Shown: positions 52,548 through 60,445 of the stretch, piece after piece
Position numbering within the stretch: position 1 is the first letter of the stretch
Layout of the letters: every line of letters begins with the position of its first letter
Assembly (NCBI GenBank): GCA_964215955.1
Contig: CAXPDR010000014.1
Span: forward strand, 186,001-250,000
Direction of reading: 5' to 3'
Source: GCA-2706205 sp964215955
GTDB taxonomy: Bacteria > Bdellovibrionota > Bacteriovoracia > Bacteriovoracales > Bacteriovoracaceae
Length of the DNA stretch: 64,000 bases
Notes under the pieces: generated by a model
The model's input: the letters and a program-made list of their open reading frames with translations, nothing else
What the model was told of the DNA's origin: nothing
Databases searched by the model: none
Program-made: the position numbers and the translations under genes

Positions 52548-53362
52548 AATATTGTGTTCAAAAATTAGAGTTTAAGTTTGCAGCAAATAGATATAATAAA
52601 AAAATCGCTGAAACTTTGTTGCTAAAAATTGATCAAAAATACTTTTTAAATTACCATCCGTGGGGCGAGTTTGGGGATATTTCTGTAACTGATTTCTTAG
52701 AAAATATAAGAAAAACAAGCTCTTTACCTTTTTTTATGAGGGATAATCTTAAACAAGAAGTGGAGCGTAATCAAATAGAACATAAACCCTTTTTGAATCA
52801 TAAATTTGGTAGTTCTAATTATAAACTTCCTATAAAAAAAATTAAATTTTTAGGTAGCATAGATGCTCTTTTAGCTGAAATTAAAACTTCAAATGAAAAA
52901 TTAAGAATAGACTTTAATCTAGGACTTAGTTGTGAAGAGTTTTTGGCGTTTTGGTCATCATTAGACAAAGAACTCAAAGAAAAGATTGATTTTTTTGAAG
53001 ATCCCTGTGAAATTAGAAACCAAGTCAAAAACTTAAAAGGGATTCCTATTGCTTCCGACCGATTCAGCTATCCATGTGAAATAGAAAAAATTAAAATTTT
53101 CAAACCCTCGATTGAAACAAAACCTGAAGGGAATAACTTTATTGTGAGCTCTTATATGGGACATGATCTTGGAATTTACCATACTTACTTGAAACTTATG
53201 AGAAGTGGTGATCTAACTAAGTTTCATGGAGTCGTAACCCCACCAGTTTACTTAGGGAGTAAAAAACTTTTCAAATTCGATGGTTTGAAATTTACAATAG
53301 ATTTAAAGAAAATATCAGAAGTTTATAAGGAATTAAATTCAATAGAATGGAAAACAATTTAG
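52538..53362 (+). CDS. menC: o-Succinylbenzoate synthase, diverged
   Basis: 274 residues from ATG 52538. Enolase superfamily, strongly diverged: catalytic Lys pair KIKFLG, metal ligands in LRIDFN, FFEDP and IASDRF, and the second Lys in IFKPS. All five key positions of MenC can be seen in order, though the flanks differ from common MenC. It dehydrates SHCHC to o-succinylbenzoate. Position between menA and menE settles the call. A TTG at 52523 is a poorer start. Confidence 0.8.
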   Translation: MDIKYCVQKLEFKFAANRYNKKIAETLLLKIDQKYFLNYHPWGEFGDISVTDFLENIRKTSSLPFFMRDNLKQEVERNQIEHKPFLNHKFGSSNYKLPIKKIKFLGSIDALLAEIKTSNEKLRIDFNLGLSCEEFLAFWSSLDKELKEKIDFFEDPCEIRNQVKNLKGIPIASDRFSYPCEIEKIKIFKPSIETKPEGNNFIVSSYMGHDLGIYHTYLKLMRSGDLTKFHGVVTPPVYLGSKKLFKFDGLKFTIDLKKISEVYKELNSIEWKTI

Positions 53363-54465
53363 TAGATACCTTTTATAATAAAGAGAATTTGTATTTAATC
53401 TCTCCATACTTTGCTGAAAAAGTTCAGGATAAGATTCTCTCTTATTGGAAGTCTTTAAATTTAACTGATTGTGTTTTTTTGTTAAGTTCTGGAACATCAA
53501 GTAGTGAAAAAACTATTAAAAGTTATGTAATTCCTAAGGCTAATATTTTAGAAAATGCTAAAAATGTTAATCTCAGATTTTCTTTTAACGCTAATGATAT
53601 CTGGCTTAGCTCGCTTCCAAAACATCACATTGGGGGCCTATCAATTTTTGCACGGGCATTTTTATCTAAAAGTAAAGTGTTAGAGGCTTCTTATTTAAAA
53701 TGGGACCCAGTACTGTTCGTCAAAGACCTAGAGCTTAATTCTGTAAGTATATGTTCTCTTGTTCCAACACAGTTATTCGATATTGTTAAACTTAAACTAA
53801 AATCACCAAAAGGTATAAAGGGCGTATTTATTGGTGGAGACTATTTGCACAAAGAGCTTGCACGGGAAGCCATATCCCTTGGATGGAAAATAATTGTAAC
53901 TTATGGAATGACAGAAAATAGTTCTCAAATTGCGAGTAGTTTTTATGAAGAATTGGAAGATGATCATATCGAAGTTTTACCTGGTTCGAAAATTATTAAA
54001 AATTCCAAAGGTTATTTACTAGAATCTGGCAGTCTATTTTCTGAATATATTGAATTCAGTAATGATAAAATTATTAGAAAGCCAAGATTAGGAGAATTCT
54101 ATTTAAGTGATGAGATTAGTTTGATCAGTAAAAATGGCCGGCAATTTATAAAACCTTTAGGACGCAAAGATGGTGTCATTAAAATAAAAGGTCGTCTTTA
54201 TTACTTTAACGAATTACGTGAAACTTGTTATCAATGTTTTCATCAATTAAAAATCTATAATATGGTGGATATTCAATTGGTAGATGACTTAAGAGAAGGT
54301 AAATGTTTGAAGTTATTTTATTTAGATACCTTAGAAAATAGGTTATCGGACATTGTTAAAGTTATTAATCAGTCTTTACCTAAGCCTATCCAAATTAAGT
54401 TGACTGAAAAACTTGGCAAATTCAATAAAACTGAGCTAGGTAAGCTTAAAAATAATCAAAGATAA
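53347..54465 (+). CDS. menE: o-Succinylbenzoate-CoA ligase, short form
   Basis: 372 residues against 450-490 in common MenE; the N-terminal region is reduced. ANL-superfamily blocks are LLSSGTSSSEKT (P-loop), LPKHHIGG, VTYGMTENSSQIAS and LGRKDGVIKIKGR with the hinge, and the final catalytic Lys is likely in NKTELGKLK. It activates o-succinylbenzoate with ATP and CoA. It overlaps menC by 16 nt and ends the operon. The next enzyme, MenB, is not in the window. Confidence 0.88.
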   Translation: MENNLVDTFYNKENLYLISPYFAEKVQDKILSYWKSLNLTDCVFLLSSGTSSSEKTIKSYVIPKANILENAKNVNLRFSFNANDIWLSSLPKHHIGGLSIFARAFLSKSKVLEASYLKWDPVLFVKDLELNSVSICSLVPTQLFDIVKLKLKSPKGIKGVFIGGDYLHKELAREAISLGWKIIVTYGMTENSSQIASSFYEELEDDHIEVLPGSKIIKNSKGYLLESGSLFSEYIEFSNDKIIRKPRLGEFYLSDEISLISKNGRQFIKPLGRKDGVIKIKGRLYYFNELRETCYQCFHQLKIYNMVDIQLVDDLREGKCLKLFYLDTLENRLSDIVKVINQSLPKPIQIKLTEKLGKFNKTELGKLKNNQR

Positions 54466-54588
54466 GCTTTTAAGTTAAGTTAAGCTACTGATAATGAGAA
54501 AATTAAGGATATTATAATAATTAAGTTTTTCTAAAGTTAATTATTGCTATAATTACCTTAAGTTTAAATTGAGACAAGAAAGGCCATT

Positions 54589-54957
54589 ATGAAGTATATT
54601 TTAGTAGTTGATGACGAACAGGACATTCTTGAAACTATTGTTAATACCTTAGAGATTGAGTTCGATGATGGGCAGGTCATTATTGATGTTGCTGAAAATG
54701 GTGTTGAAGCCCTTAAAAGTTTTCAAAGTGGTAAAAAATACGATCTGATTGTCACAGATTTAAATATGCCTGAAATGAATGGGATTGAATTAACTGAAAA
54801 GATCAAAGAACTTGGATCTTCAACTCCTGTAATTGTTTTTACAGGGCATGGCGATATCGAAGAACAGGAAAAACTCAACTCTTTAGGAGTTTTGGCCATG
54901 ATTAAAAAGCCGTACGTAGAAGATTTAATCGAAGAAGTAACGAATAGTTTAAATTAA
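54589..54957 (+). CDS. Single-domain response regulator
   Basis: 122 residues, only a receiver: VVDDEQD (acid pocket, D8-D9 region), phospho-acceptor Asp in LIVTDLNMPEMNG, Thr in VFTGHGD and Lys in IKKPY. No DNA-binding or enzymatic output. It may act like CheY or as a phosphate shuttle for the orphan kinases in this window. TATAAT (54548-54553) lies 35 nt ahead of the ATG, and AGAAAGG gives the ribosome site. It shares the stop TTAA with the convergent PilZ gene. Confidence 0.92.
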   Translation: MKYILVVDDEQDILETIVNTLEIEFDDGQVIIDVAENGVEALKSFQSGKKYDLIVTDLNMPEMNGIELTEKIKELGSSTPVIVFTGHGDIEEQEKLNSLGVLAMIKKPYVEDLIEEVTNSLN

Positions 54958-56054
54958 ACGTAAGTTATAAATGCTTTTGGATCTAAGACTATTTCTCCGG
55001 CAGACTCTTTTGCTCTAATTTCTTTGATAATTTCCTCTTGAGCTTTACAAATAGCAGATGCAGGTCTTTCTGTTTCTAGCTTTTCAAGAAACTCATCTTG
55101 CATCGTTTCGGTTAATTCTGAAAATAAGTCATAAATAAGTTCTTTACTAGAAAGCCTCAATGCTATGGCCAAAAGATCTTGATTAATGGTCTTAAGAAAG
55201 TCTACTTTCATATGAGTGGTCATATATCTTAATTTATCAAGATACTCTATATTGTCTTTGATATTATTAGCGAGGACCTTATTGGAGCTTTCAATTTTAT
55301 TTAATAGATTAATTTGCTCTTCCGAATCAACTCCACAGTAGCGCTCTTTATCTAATCCTTGTACTTTCTTTTGCTTAATTTCAATTATACTTGTGATTGA
55401 TTTGTAACTAATAACATTGAGTTGGTCATCAAACTTTATTCCAACTTTAAATAAGTCTTGTTCTAGACTAGCGTAGGGTTGGATGTATTGAACCTTTACT
55501 TTAAAAGGAGAAGGAAGTTGTTGGTCTGTTAAATTATCTAGAAGTAATACTTGTCCTCTTTCTAATTTTGCAGCAGCTTCTTTTCCTACGACTATTCCGG
55601 CACCAGAGGTTGAAATATCAACCAAAACACTTGATTGAGTAAATATTGGTTTTTCCGTTTCGTGGTCTACCTGTTCTGAGTGAAATGTAATATTTTTGTG
55701 ATCTTGGTATAGGTAGTAGAATCTTTTGGTTTGTCTTCTTTCGTAAACTTGAATTTCTCCAGGGAGTGAAAAATCAATCATATTATTTAAGCGTTTGAAA
55801 TGTTCTTTTTTAAAAATGATATCAGGAGGAGTTATATGGGCATAAATTGGAGTTCCATCATTGAATATTGAACCATTTTCAGATTTAAGAATTTTAATCC
55901 TGCAATTCTTTCTAGAAACTTCTTTAAAAGTTGCTTTAAAGGTATAACGATGACTTCCATGTTGTTGCCACATGGTAAATTCAACCTTTTGATTAAAGAT
56001 CTCTTCTAGGTTGGCCATTATTATATCTTTTCGGTATGTTTTCCAGTACTGCAT
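54954..56054 (-). CDS. PilZ domain protein with FliG C-terminal-like domain
   Basis: 366 residues. N-terminal ~100 residues form a YcgR-N-like beta domain. PilZ follows: RRQTKR (106-111, the RxxxR type c-di-GMP site) and DISTSGAG (146-153). A linker leads to a helical C-terminus (about 285-366) whose pattern INQDLLAIALRLSSKELIYD, FSELTETMQ, KAQEEIIKEIR and GEIVLDP, ending in TYV, resembles the FliG C-terminal domain. YcgR binds FliG when loaded with c-di-GMP; here both seem fused. A second ATG at 56018 is possible, but the promoter is 6 nt ahead of ATG 56054. Soluble. It may tune a flagellar motor or replace a rotor part. Confidence 0.72.
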   Translation of the reverse strand: MQYWKTYRKDIIMANLEEIFNQKVEFTMWQQHGSHRYTFKATFKEVSRKNCRIKILKSENGSIFNDGTPIYAHITPPDIIFKKEHFKRLNNMIDFSLPGEIQVYERRQTKRFYYLYQDHKNITFHSEQVDHETEKPIFTQSSVLVDISTSGAGIVVGKEAAAKLERGQVLLLDNLTDQQLPSPFKVKVQYIQPYASLEQDLFKVGIKFDDQLNVISYKSITSIIEIKQKKVQGLDKERYCGVDSEEQINLLNKIESSNKVLANNIKDNIEYLDKLRYMTTHMKVDFLKTINQDLLAIALRLSSKELIYDLFSELTETMQDEFLEKLETERPASAICKAQEEIIKEIRAKESAGEIVLDPKAFITYV

Positions 56055-56088
56055 ATTTTGATTATAAGGTTTAAATAGAATGTTACAA
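56055..56088 (-). promoter_or_regulatory. Promoter of the PilZ-FliG-like gene, probably leaderless
   Basis: Minus-strand TTGTAA (56083-56088), 16-nt spacer and perfect TATAAT (56061-56066), then 6 nt to ATG 56054. No Shine-Dalgarno. Confidence 0.5.
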
Positions 56089-56098
56089 AGAAATATTT

Positions 56099-56770
56099 AT
56101 GTCTGAGAAAACTTTAAAAATTTTATTTGAAGATGAAGCCATTTTGGCCATTGAAAAGCCTGTTGGTATTGATTTTCATGGAAAATCTGGGCTTGTTAGT
56201 CGGATAAGAGAGACTTTCCCGCAAGCATTAGGGGTTCATAGATTAGATAAGGATACTTCGGGTATTATTGTTTTTGCGAAAAATAAAAATATTCAATCGG
56301 AATTAGGTCAGTTATTTCAGGATAGAAAAGTTGAAAAATATTATTTGGCACTAGGTAGAGGTAAGCCTTCTAAGAAACAAGGAATGATTAAAGGGGATTT
56401 AATAAGTACTAGAAATGGGTCATATAAACTAGCACGAAGTTTAAAAAATCCATCTATAACCAAATTTAGCTCTCAGTATATTGAAGAGAACGATGTAAGG
56501 ATCTTTTTTCTTAAACCCTTTACAGGAAAGACCCATCAACTTAGAGTTGTTTTAAAAAGCTTAGGTTGTCCTATCATTGGTGACTCAAGGTATGGCAATG
56601 TTACGGCAGATCGTATGTATCTTCATGCAATCGGAATAAAGTTCTTTTTACAAAATCGATATTACTCATTTTTGTGTCGACCTAGTTTTGGTGATTTATT
56701 TAAAGATAAAAATATTAATCGTGAAATTGATAAATTTATTGATGAAAGTGGTCTAGAAAACTTTGAATGA
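56099..56770 (+). CDS. RluA-family RNA pseudouridine synthase
   Basis: 223 residues. Catalytic Asp D50 in VHRLDKDTSG; FTGKTHQLRV and GDSRYG are further family blocks. No S4 domain. It is near the size of small RluA-like enzymes that modify tRNA or 23S rRNA; the exact site cannot be told. The 3' end overlaps the convergent amidotransferase gene by 35 nt, the longest such overlap in the window. Confidence 0.85.
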   Translation: MSEKTLKILFEDEAILAIEKPVGIDFHGKSGLVSRIRETFPQALGVHRLDKDTSGIIVFAKNKNIQSELGQLFQDRKVEKYYLALGRGKPSKKQGMIKGDLISTRNGSYKLARSLKNPSITKFSSQYIEENDVRIFFLKPFTGKTHQLRVVLKSLGCPIIGDSRYGNVTADRMYLHAIGIKFFLQNRYYSFLCRPSFGDLFKDKNINREIDKFIDESGLENFE

Positions 56771-57383
56771 ATTTATGGCCATAATTTTGGACTTTTACTA
56801 AATCTTTCTTGATGAGAGATTCTTCTGATAAGAACTTCATTGAAGCCTCTGGATGAGCCTGTGTTCCAATGAAAGGGTATTTCTTATGAGAAATTATTTC
56901 ATTGGAAAATCTTTCAGAATAGGCCAACTCTATTATGTCTTCCGATCTTTTTTTTATTATTTGCTGGTGGTAATATGGCAATACAATTTTATCTCCTGTC
57001 TTATAGTTAAAAACTGGATCTTTAAAAATGATTTCTCTTGCTTCTCTAAAATTTGTTTCATTATTAACAGCATTATTTATTTCACAACCGTAATGAGAAG
57101 CGATAAGTTGATGACCAAAACATATTCCCAATACAGGAATTCCACTTTCAAGTTTTGGAATGACATAGTCGAGAATCTTTTTGTGCCAGTCCAGATTTTC
57201 AGTAACATTAGAAGCACTTCCAAGTACAATAATTCCCGTAGGGTCTTTTGGTAAAGAGTGGATGTCTTCTAATTTATTTTGTGCTGGAAAGTGATAAGTA
57301 AAAGGCTGCGGATGACTACAAACGAACTCGTTTATTGAGTGATTGATAGGGGATATAATGTAGCAGTCTAGAAATGCAATCAT
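56736..57383 (-). CDS. Class I glutamine amidotransferase-like protein
   Basis: 215 residues. Triad C88 in GICFGHQLIA, H177 and E179 in QAHPEAS. It stands alone, so it resembles GMP synthase-like GATase1 proteins that act on unknown acceptors (for example gamma-glutamyl hydrolases). ATG 57383 lies directly after a T8 run of a terminator and has no ribosome site, so translation initiation is unexplained; the next Met is far inside. It might depend on readthrough from the small upstream gene. Confidence 0.8.
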   Translation of the reverse strand: MIAFLDCYIISPINHSINEFVCSHPQPFTYHFPAQNKLEDIHSLPKDPTGIIVLGSASNVTENLDWHKKILDYVIPKLESGIPVLGICFGHQLIASHYGCEINNAVNNETNFREAREIIFKDPVFNYKTGDKIVLPYYHQQIIKKRSEDIIELAYSERFSNEIISHKKYPFIGTQAHPEASMKFLSEESLIKKDLVKVQNYGHKFIQSFLDHFHQ

Positions 57384-57419
57384 AAAAAAAAGGGATTTAA
57401 AAATCCCTTTTTATTTTTT
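57384..57419. terminator. Bidirectional terminator of the small basic protein gene
   Basis: AGGGATTT (57391-57398) and AAATCCCT (57401-57408) make an 8-bp stem, with seven to eight T on the minus strand (57384-57391) and a T-rich run on the plus strand. It stands between the 33-residue gene and the amidotransferase ATG. Confidence 0.85.
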
Positions 57420-57512
57420 AGCTTCAATTTTAGCTTTTAATTTAGCTTTTTTCTTAGCTTGTGCTTTTTTTCTTTTCATTTTTAGCACAGATTTTTTTCT
57501 ACCCATACCCAT
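57411..57512 (-). CDS. 33-residue lysine-rich basic protein
   Basis: The frame starts MGMGRKKSVLKMKRKKAQ and ends KIEAKK, with about half of its residues Lys or Arg. ATG 57512 has a perfect AGGAG (57521-57525) 8 nt upstream, a promoter at 57546-57574 and its own terminator, so it is a complete transcription unit. Composition is that of small ribosomal or nucleic-acid-binding proteins. A role on the ribosome, as for the small bTHX-type proteins, is a guess from composition. Too short for most gene finders. Confidence 0.75.
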   Translation of the reverse strand: MGMGRKKSVLKMKRKKAQAKKKAKLKAKIEAKK

Positions 57513-57545
57513 ATGTACATCTCCTGGTAAATTAACTGAGTAAAT

Positions 57546-57574
57546 AATTTAAATGATTAAAAAGACTTTGTAAA
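57546..57574 (-). promoter_or_regulatory. Promoter of the small basic protein gene
   Basis: Minus-strand TTTACA (57569-57574), 17-nt spacer and TAAATT (57546-57551), about 34 nt ahead of ATG 57512. Confidence 0.5.
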
Positions 57575-57586
57575 TAACTTTATGCA

Positions 57587-58306
57587 TTACTTTGAATTTG
57601 GTAAAATCATCCAAAATTTAGTTCTTTCTTCTCTCGAATATTGTAATTTAGAGCTATATTCTTCTAGTATCGATGATGCGATGCTAAGTCCGTGGCCCTT
57701 ATGTGGATGAGGCATAGTTGTGTAACCTAAATCTTTTGCCATATCTAGCTCGCATACTAAACCAGGGCCTGTATCTTCTACTGAAAGCTTAATTCCATTT
57801 TCAATATTTTCAACGATTATATATACGGACCCACCTTGCTTTGAAGTGTTTATAAGTGTTTCTATAGAGTTTTGAACCAGGCTTTTTAGGACAATAAAAA
57901 GTTTATCTGATGGAACTTCTGTTTTAAGTTCCTCATCGACATTTAGGCTAATATTTATATCATTTTGAAATGCTAACTTATCTAAATAGTATATTACCGA
58001 ATAGCAAACCTGATTAATTGTTTGAAAGTCTTTGTCATTAAGTGGGATTTTATAAAATGATCTTAAATGGTCCAATCTCTCTTTAAATGTGATTGTGGAA
58101 CTATTTATCTTTTCAAGGATTTTATCCATTTTTTCTGGAGTTAATTTGTCCTGTTCTTTTAAAATTTCGACGATGCTCAGCTGGCCAATGAGTACTGCTA
58201 GGGGGTTATTGATATCATGAACAGTTTTAGAGAGCATATTAGAAAAAAGTTGGAACTCACTTAAGCTATTTTCGATTAAATCTTTAGTTGTGATTTTTTT
58301 TGCCAC
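57587..58306 (-). CDS. Soluble histidine kinase
   Basis: 239 residues from GTG 58306, with GGAG six bases upstream. HisKA with TVHDINNPLAVL (H30) and HATPase with VQNSIETL, VEDTGPG and KGHGLSIASS. No sensor and no membrane helix, so it probably receives its signal from a protein partner. No adjacent regulator on the strand. The lone receiver at 54589 is a possible partner by proximity only. Confidence 0.85.
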   Translation of the reverse strand: MAKKITTKDLIENSLSEFQLFSNMLSKTVHDINNPLAVLIGQLSIVEILKEQDKLTPEKMDKILEKINSSTITFKERLDHLRSFYKIPLNDKDFQTINQVCYSVIYYLDKLAFQNDINISLNVDEELKTEVPSDKLFIVLKSLVQNSIETLINTSKQGGSVYIIVENIENGIKLSVEDTGPGLVCELDMAKDLGYTTMPHPHKGHGLSIASSILEEYSSKLQYSREERTKFWMILPNSK

Positions 58307-58346
58307 TTTATCTCCATTAGAATATTTAATTTATTCTAACAGGTCT

Positions 58347-58994
58347 TTATAAGGAATTAAATACCTCAAAATGTGCTTTTAGGATTTCGGAATGTTCAAT
58401 TTTTAGAAGGTGAGAAAGTTTACTGTAGGACTCTTCTAGTAATGTATTTTCTTTATCATCCGTTTCTAACAATATACTTTTTGGGCCTAATTCTTTTATC
58501 GTTTTTTTATTTTTTTCCGTATTCAGGAAGTTTTTTCCAACTGAAATATAGGTTCTTGTTAAAGCATTATATTGTTTAATGAGTTGAAGATGACCATGAA
58601 AGTCGTGAAGAATTAAGTTTCCCTTAAAATTTATTTTCGATAACTCACTTAAAACTTCATTATGCATTTTTACACAATGGATTATTATTGTTTTTACTTG
58701 ATGTACTTTGGCCAGATGGAGTTGTTTTATAAAAACATCTAATTGAGTTTCAAGACTGGGGCCTTTTATTTTGTCAAGGCCAATTTCTCCAATACCTTTA
58801 AACTGCAGAGAAGCTCTTGCCAGTTTCAATTGCTTTTCAAAGCTTTTAGAATCAAAACTTTCGGCTTCCCAAGGATGAATTCCCAAGCAAAATCCAGATT
58901 CTATTTTCTTATTATCCGAGTAGCTATTAAGCACCTGAATGTAGTTGTCGGCTAAAGGATTAGGTTGATGAGTATGAAAATCAATCATGGCCAT
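58347..58994 (-). CDS. TatD-family metal-dependent hydrolase
   Basis: 215 residues. Metal ligands are the HTH pair in MIDFHTHQ, Glu in GIGEIGLDK, His in IIHC and LHDFHG, and Asp in LLETDD. TatD enzymes act as 3'-5' DNA/RNA exonucleases or related hydrolases. It overlaps the tcdA stop; either ATG 58994 or 58988 may be used, the latter giving an 8-nt overlap. Shorter than E. coli TatD (260). Confidence 0.82.
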   Translation of the reverse strand: MAMIDFHTHQPNPLADNYIQVLNSYSDNKKIESGFCLGIHPWEAESFDSKSFEKQLKLARASLQFKGIGEIGLDKIKGPSLETQLDVFIKQLHLAKVHQVKTIIIHCVKMHNEVLSELSKINFKGNLILHDFHGHLQLIKQYNALTRTYISVGKNFLNTEKNKKTIKELGPKSILLETDDKENTLLEESYSKLSHLLKIEHSEILKAHFEVFNSL

Positions 58995-59763
58995 TTTTTG
59001 GAAGGTGAGTTTTTAATATATCTTCAAAAACAAATGAGACAGCAATAAATCCAAAACTAGCTGTAACAAAGCTTAAGCTACCAAGCCCATTATTACAATT
59101 TTGTTTATGATTGAGATTTTTCGTATCTAAATCGCATTCTGTTTGAGGTTTTTCAATCAGCTCTGTGGAATAAATAGCCGGTATATGAAATTTTTTATTT
59201 GGGTATTTTGTAAAATCAAAACTTTGTTTTAGTTTTTTTCTAAGCCTTTGGAGAAGTTTATCATTCCGAGTCAAATTTAAATCTTTGATTTCAATCTTAG
59301 TAGGATCTTTCAATCCTCCTGCCCCACCAATTGTTACAACTTTTATACCTCTTTTTTTGCATTCTGATAAAAGATAAGCCTTTGATTTTAAGGAATCGAT
59401 GGCATCAAATACATAATCGAATTTCGTTTCTAAAATCTCATCAGCTGAAGAGGATGTAAAAAAGTCATGGATACAATTTATTTTAATTTCTGGATTAATA
59501 TCCAGCATCCGCTCTTTCATTATATCTATTTTGAATTTCCCAACGGTTTTATTTGTAGCATGTATTTGTCTATTAATATTACTCACGCAGATATCATCGA
59601 GGTCAACTATGGTAATATTTTTGACTCCACTTCTTGCAAGTGCTTCACAAATCCATGAACCAACACCACCTATACCTAAAACGAGAAAATGTTGATTTTC
59701 TAAAATTGAAAAATTTTTAGGTCCATAAATGGCCTGGACCCCTTCAAATGCTCTTGTTTCCAT
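58981..59763 (-). CDS. tcdA: tRNA threonylcarbamoyladenosine dehydratase
   Basis: 260 residues of the ThiF/MoeB/E1-like family. GIGGVGSW (30-37) binds ATP, with DLDDICVSNINRQ (54-66) carrying the catalytic Arg and Asn. The length and the SNINRQIHA block point to TcdA (CsdL/YgdL), which makes the cyclic t6A form, rather than MoeB or ThiF, which need the carrier protein genes. No CxxC zinc pairs are seen. The gap to truC is 4 nt. Confidence 0.85.
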   Translation of the reverse strand: METRAFEGVQAIYGPKNFSILENQHFLVLGIGGVGSWICEALARSGVKNITIVDLDDICVSNINRQIHATNKTVGKFKIDIMKERMLDINPEIKINCIHDFFTSSSADEILETKFDYVFDAIDSLKSKAYLLSECKKRGIKVVTIGGAGGLKDPTKIEIKDLNLTRNDKLLQRLRKKLKQSFDFTKYPNKKFHIPAIYSTELIEKPQTECDLDTKNLNHKQNCNNGLGSLSFVTASFGFIAVSFVFEDILKTHLPKNGHD

Positions 59764-59767
59764 GGAG

Positions 59768-60445
59768 TTATATATAATCTGATTTTTCTATGGTTTCAAC
59801 TAGTTCTTTGCTTAAAAGATGGAGCGTTTTTACTAAGTCATCGCTTAGATTTGCTTTAATATCAATTACTTGAGATGTGTAGGGATGAGTAAACCTAAGA
59901 TTGCATGAGTGTAAAAATAACCTAGTTAAAGCATAGTTCTCCAGGTATTCGTCATTATATTTTTTTTTGCCATACTTTCTATCACCCAAAAGATGTTGAA
60001 CTCTTCTTGCGAAATGACGTCTGATTTGATGATGTCTCCCAGTTTTAATTTCAATAAGTAGTAGGGTTGAGTTATGAAAAATCTTTAAGGGTCTATAAAG
60101 TGTAAGAGCTTCTTTTGGAACTTTCTTTTCATTGTTCAAGGGAAAGTCGAACCGTCCTGGAGAGTCAAAAACTCCTCTGGCCAATCCAATGTATTTTTTG
60201 GAAAAGCTTTCATCATGCCAGTTTTTCTGTAATTTTGTTAATGCTTCAGGTGTTTTTGAAAAAATTAGGGCCCCTGAAACTTGGCGGTCTAGTCTATGGA
60301 CAGGATATACATATTGGTCAATTTGGTTTCGAACTTGCTTTAAAAGATTATCTCTTTCTGTTGATTCTCTGCTTCGATGAACGAGAAGATTAGGAGGTTT
60401 ATTAACAATAATATAAAAATCATCTTCAAATAGGACTTCAATCAT
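59768..60445 (-). CDS. TruC-like tRNA pseudouridine synthase
   Basis: 225 residues. Catalytic D53 in VHRLDRQVSG; IKTGRHHQIRRHFA and HLLGDRKYG are family blocks with the TruC-like extra His-Gln-Ile-Arg-Arg. No S4 domain. TruC modifies U65 in tRNA. It overlaps the upstream barrel gene by 4 nt (ATGA) and precedes tcdA, also a tRNA modification gene. Confidence 0.82.
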   Translation of the reverse strand: MIEVLFEDDFYIIVNKPPNLLVHRSRESTERDNLLKQVRNQIDQYVYPVHRLDRQVSGALIFSKTPEALTKLQKNWHDESFSKKYIGLARGVFDSPGRFDFPLNNEKKVPKEALTLYRPLKIFHNSTLLLIEIKTGRHHQIRRHFARRVQHLLGDRKYGKKKYNDEYLENYALTRLFLHSCNLRFTHPYTSQVIDIKANLSDDLVKTLHLLSKELVETIEKSDYI

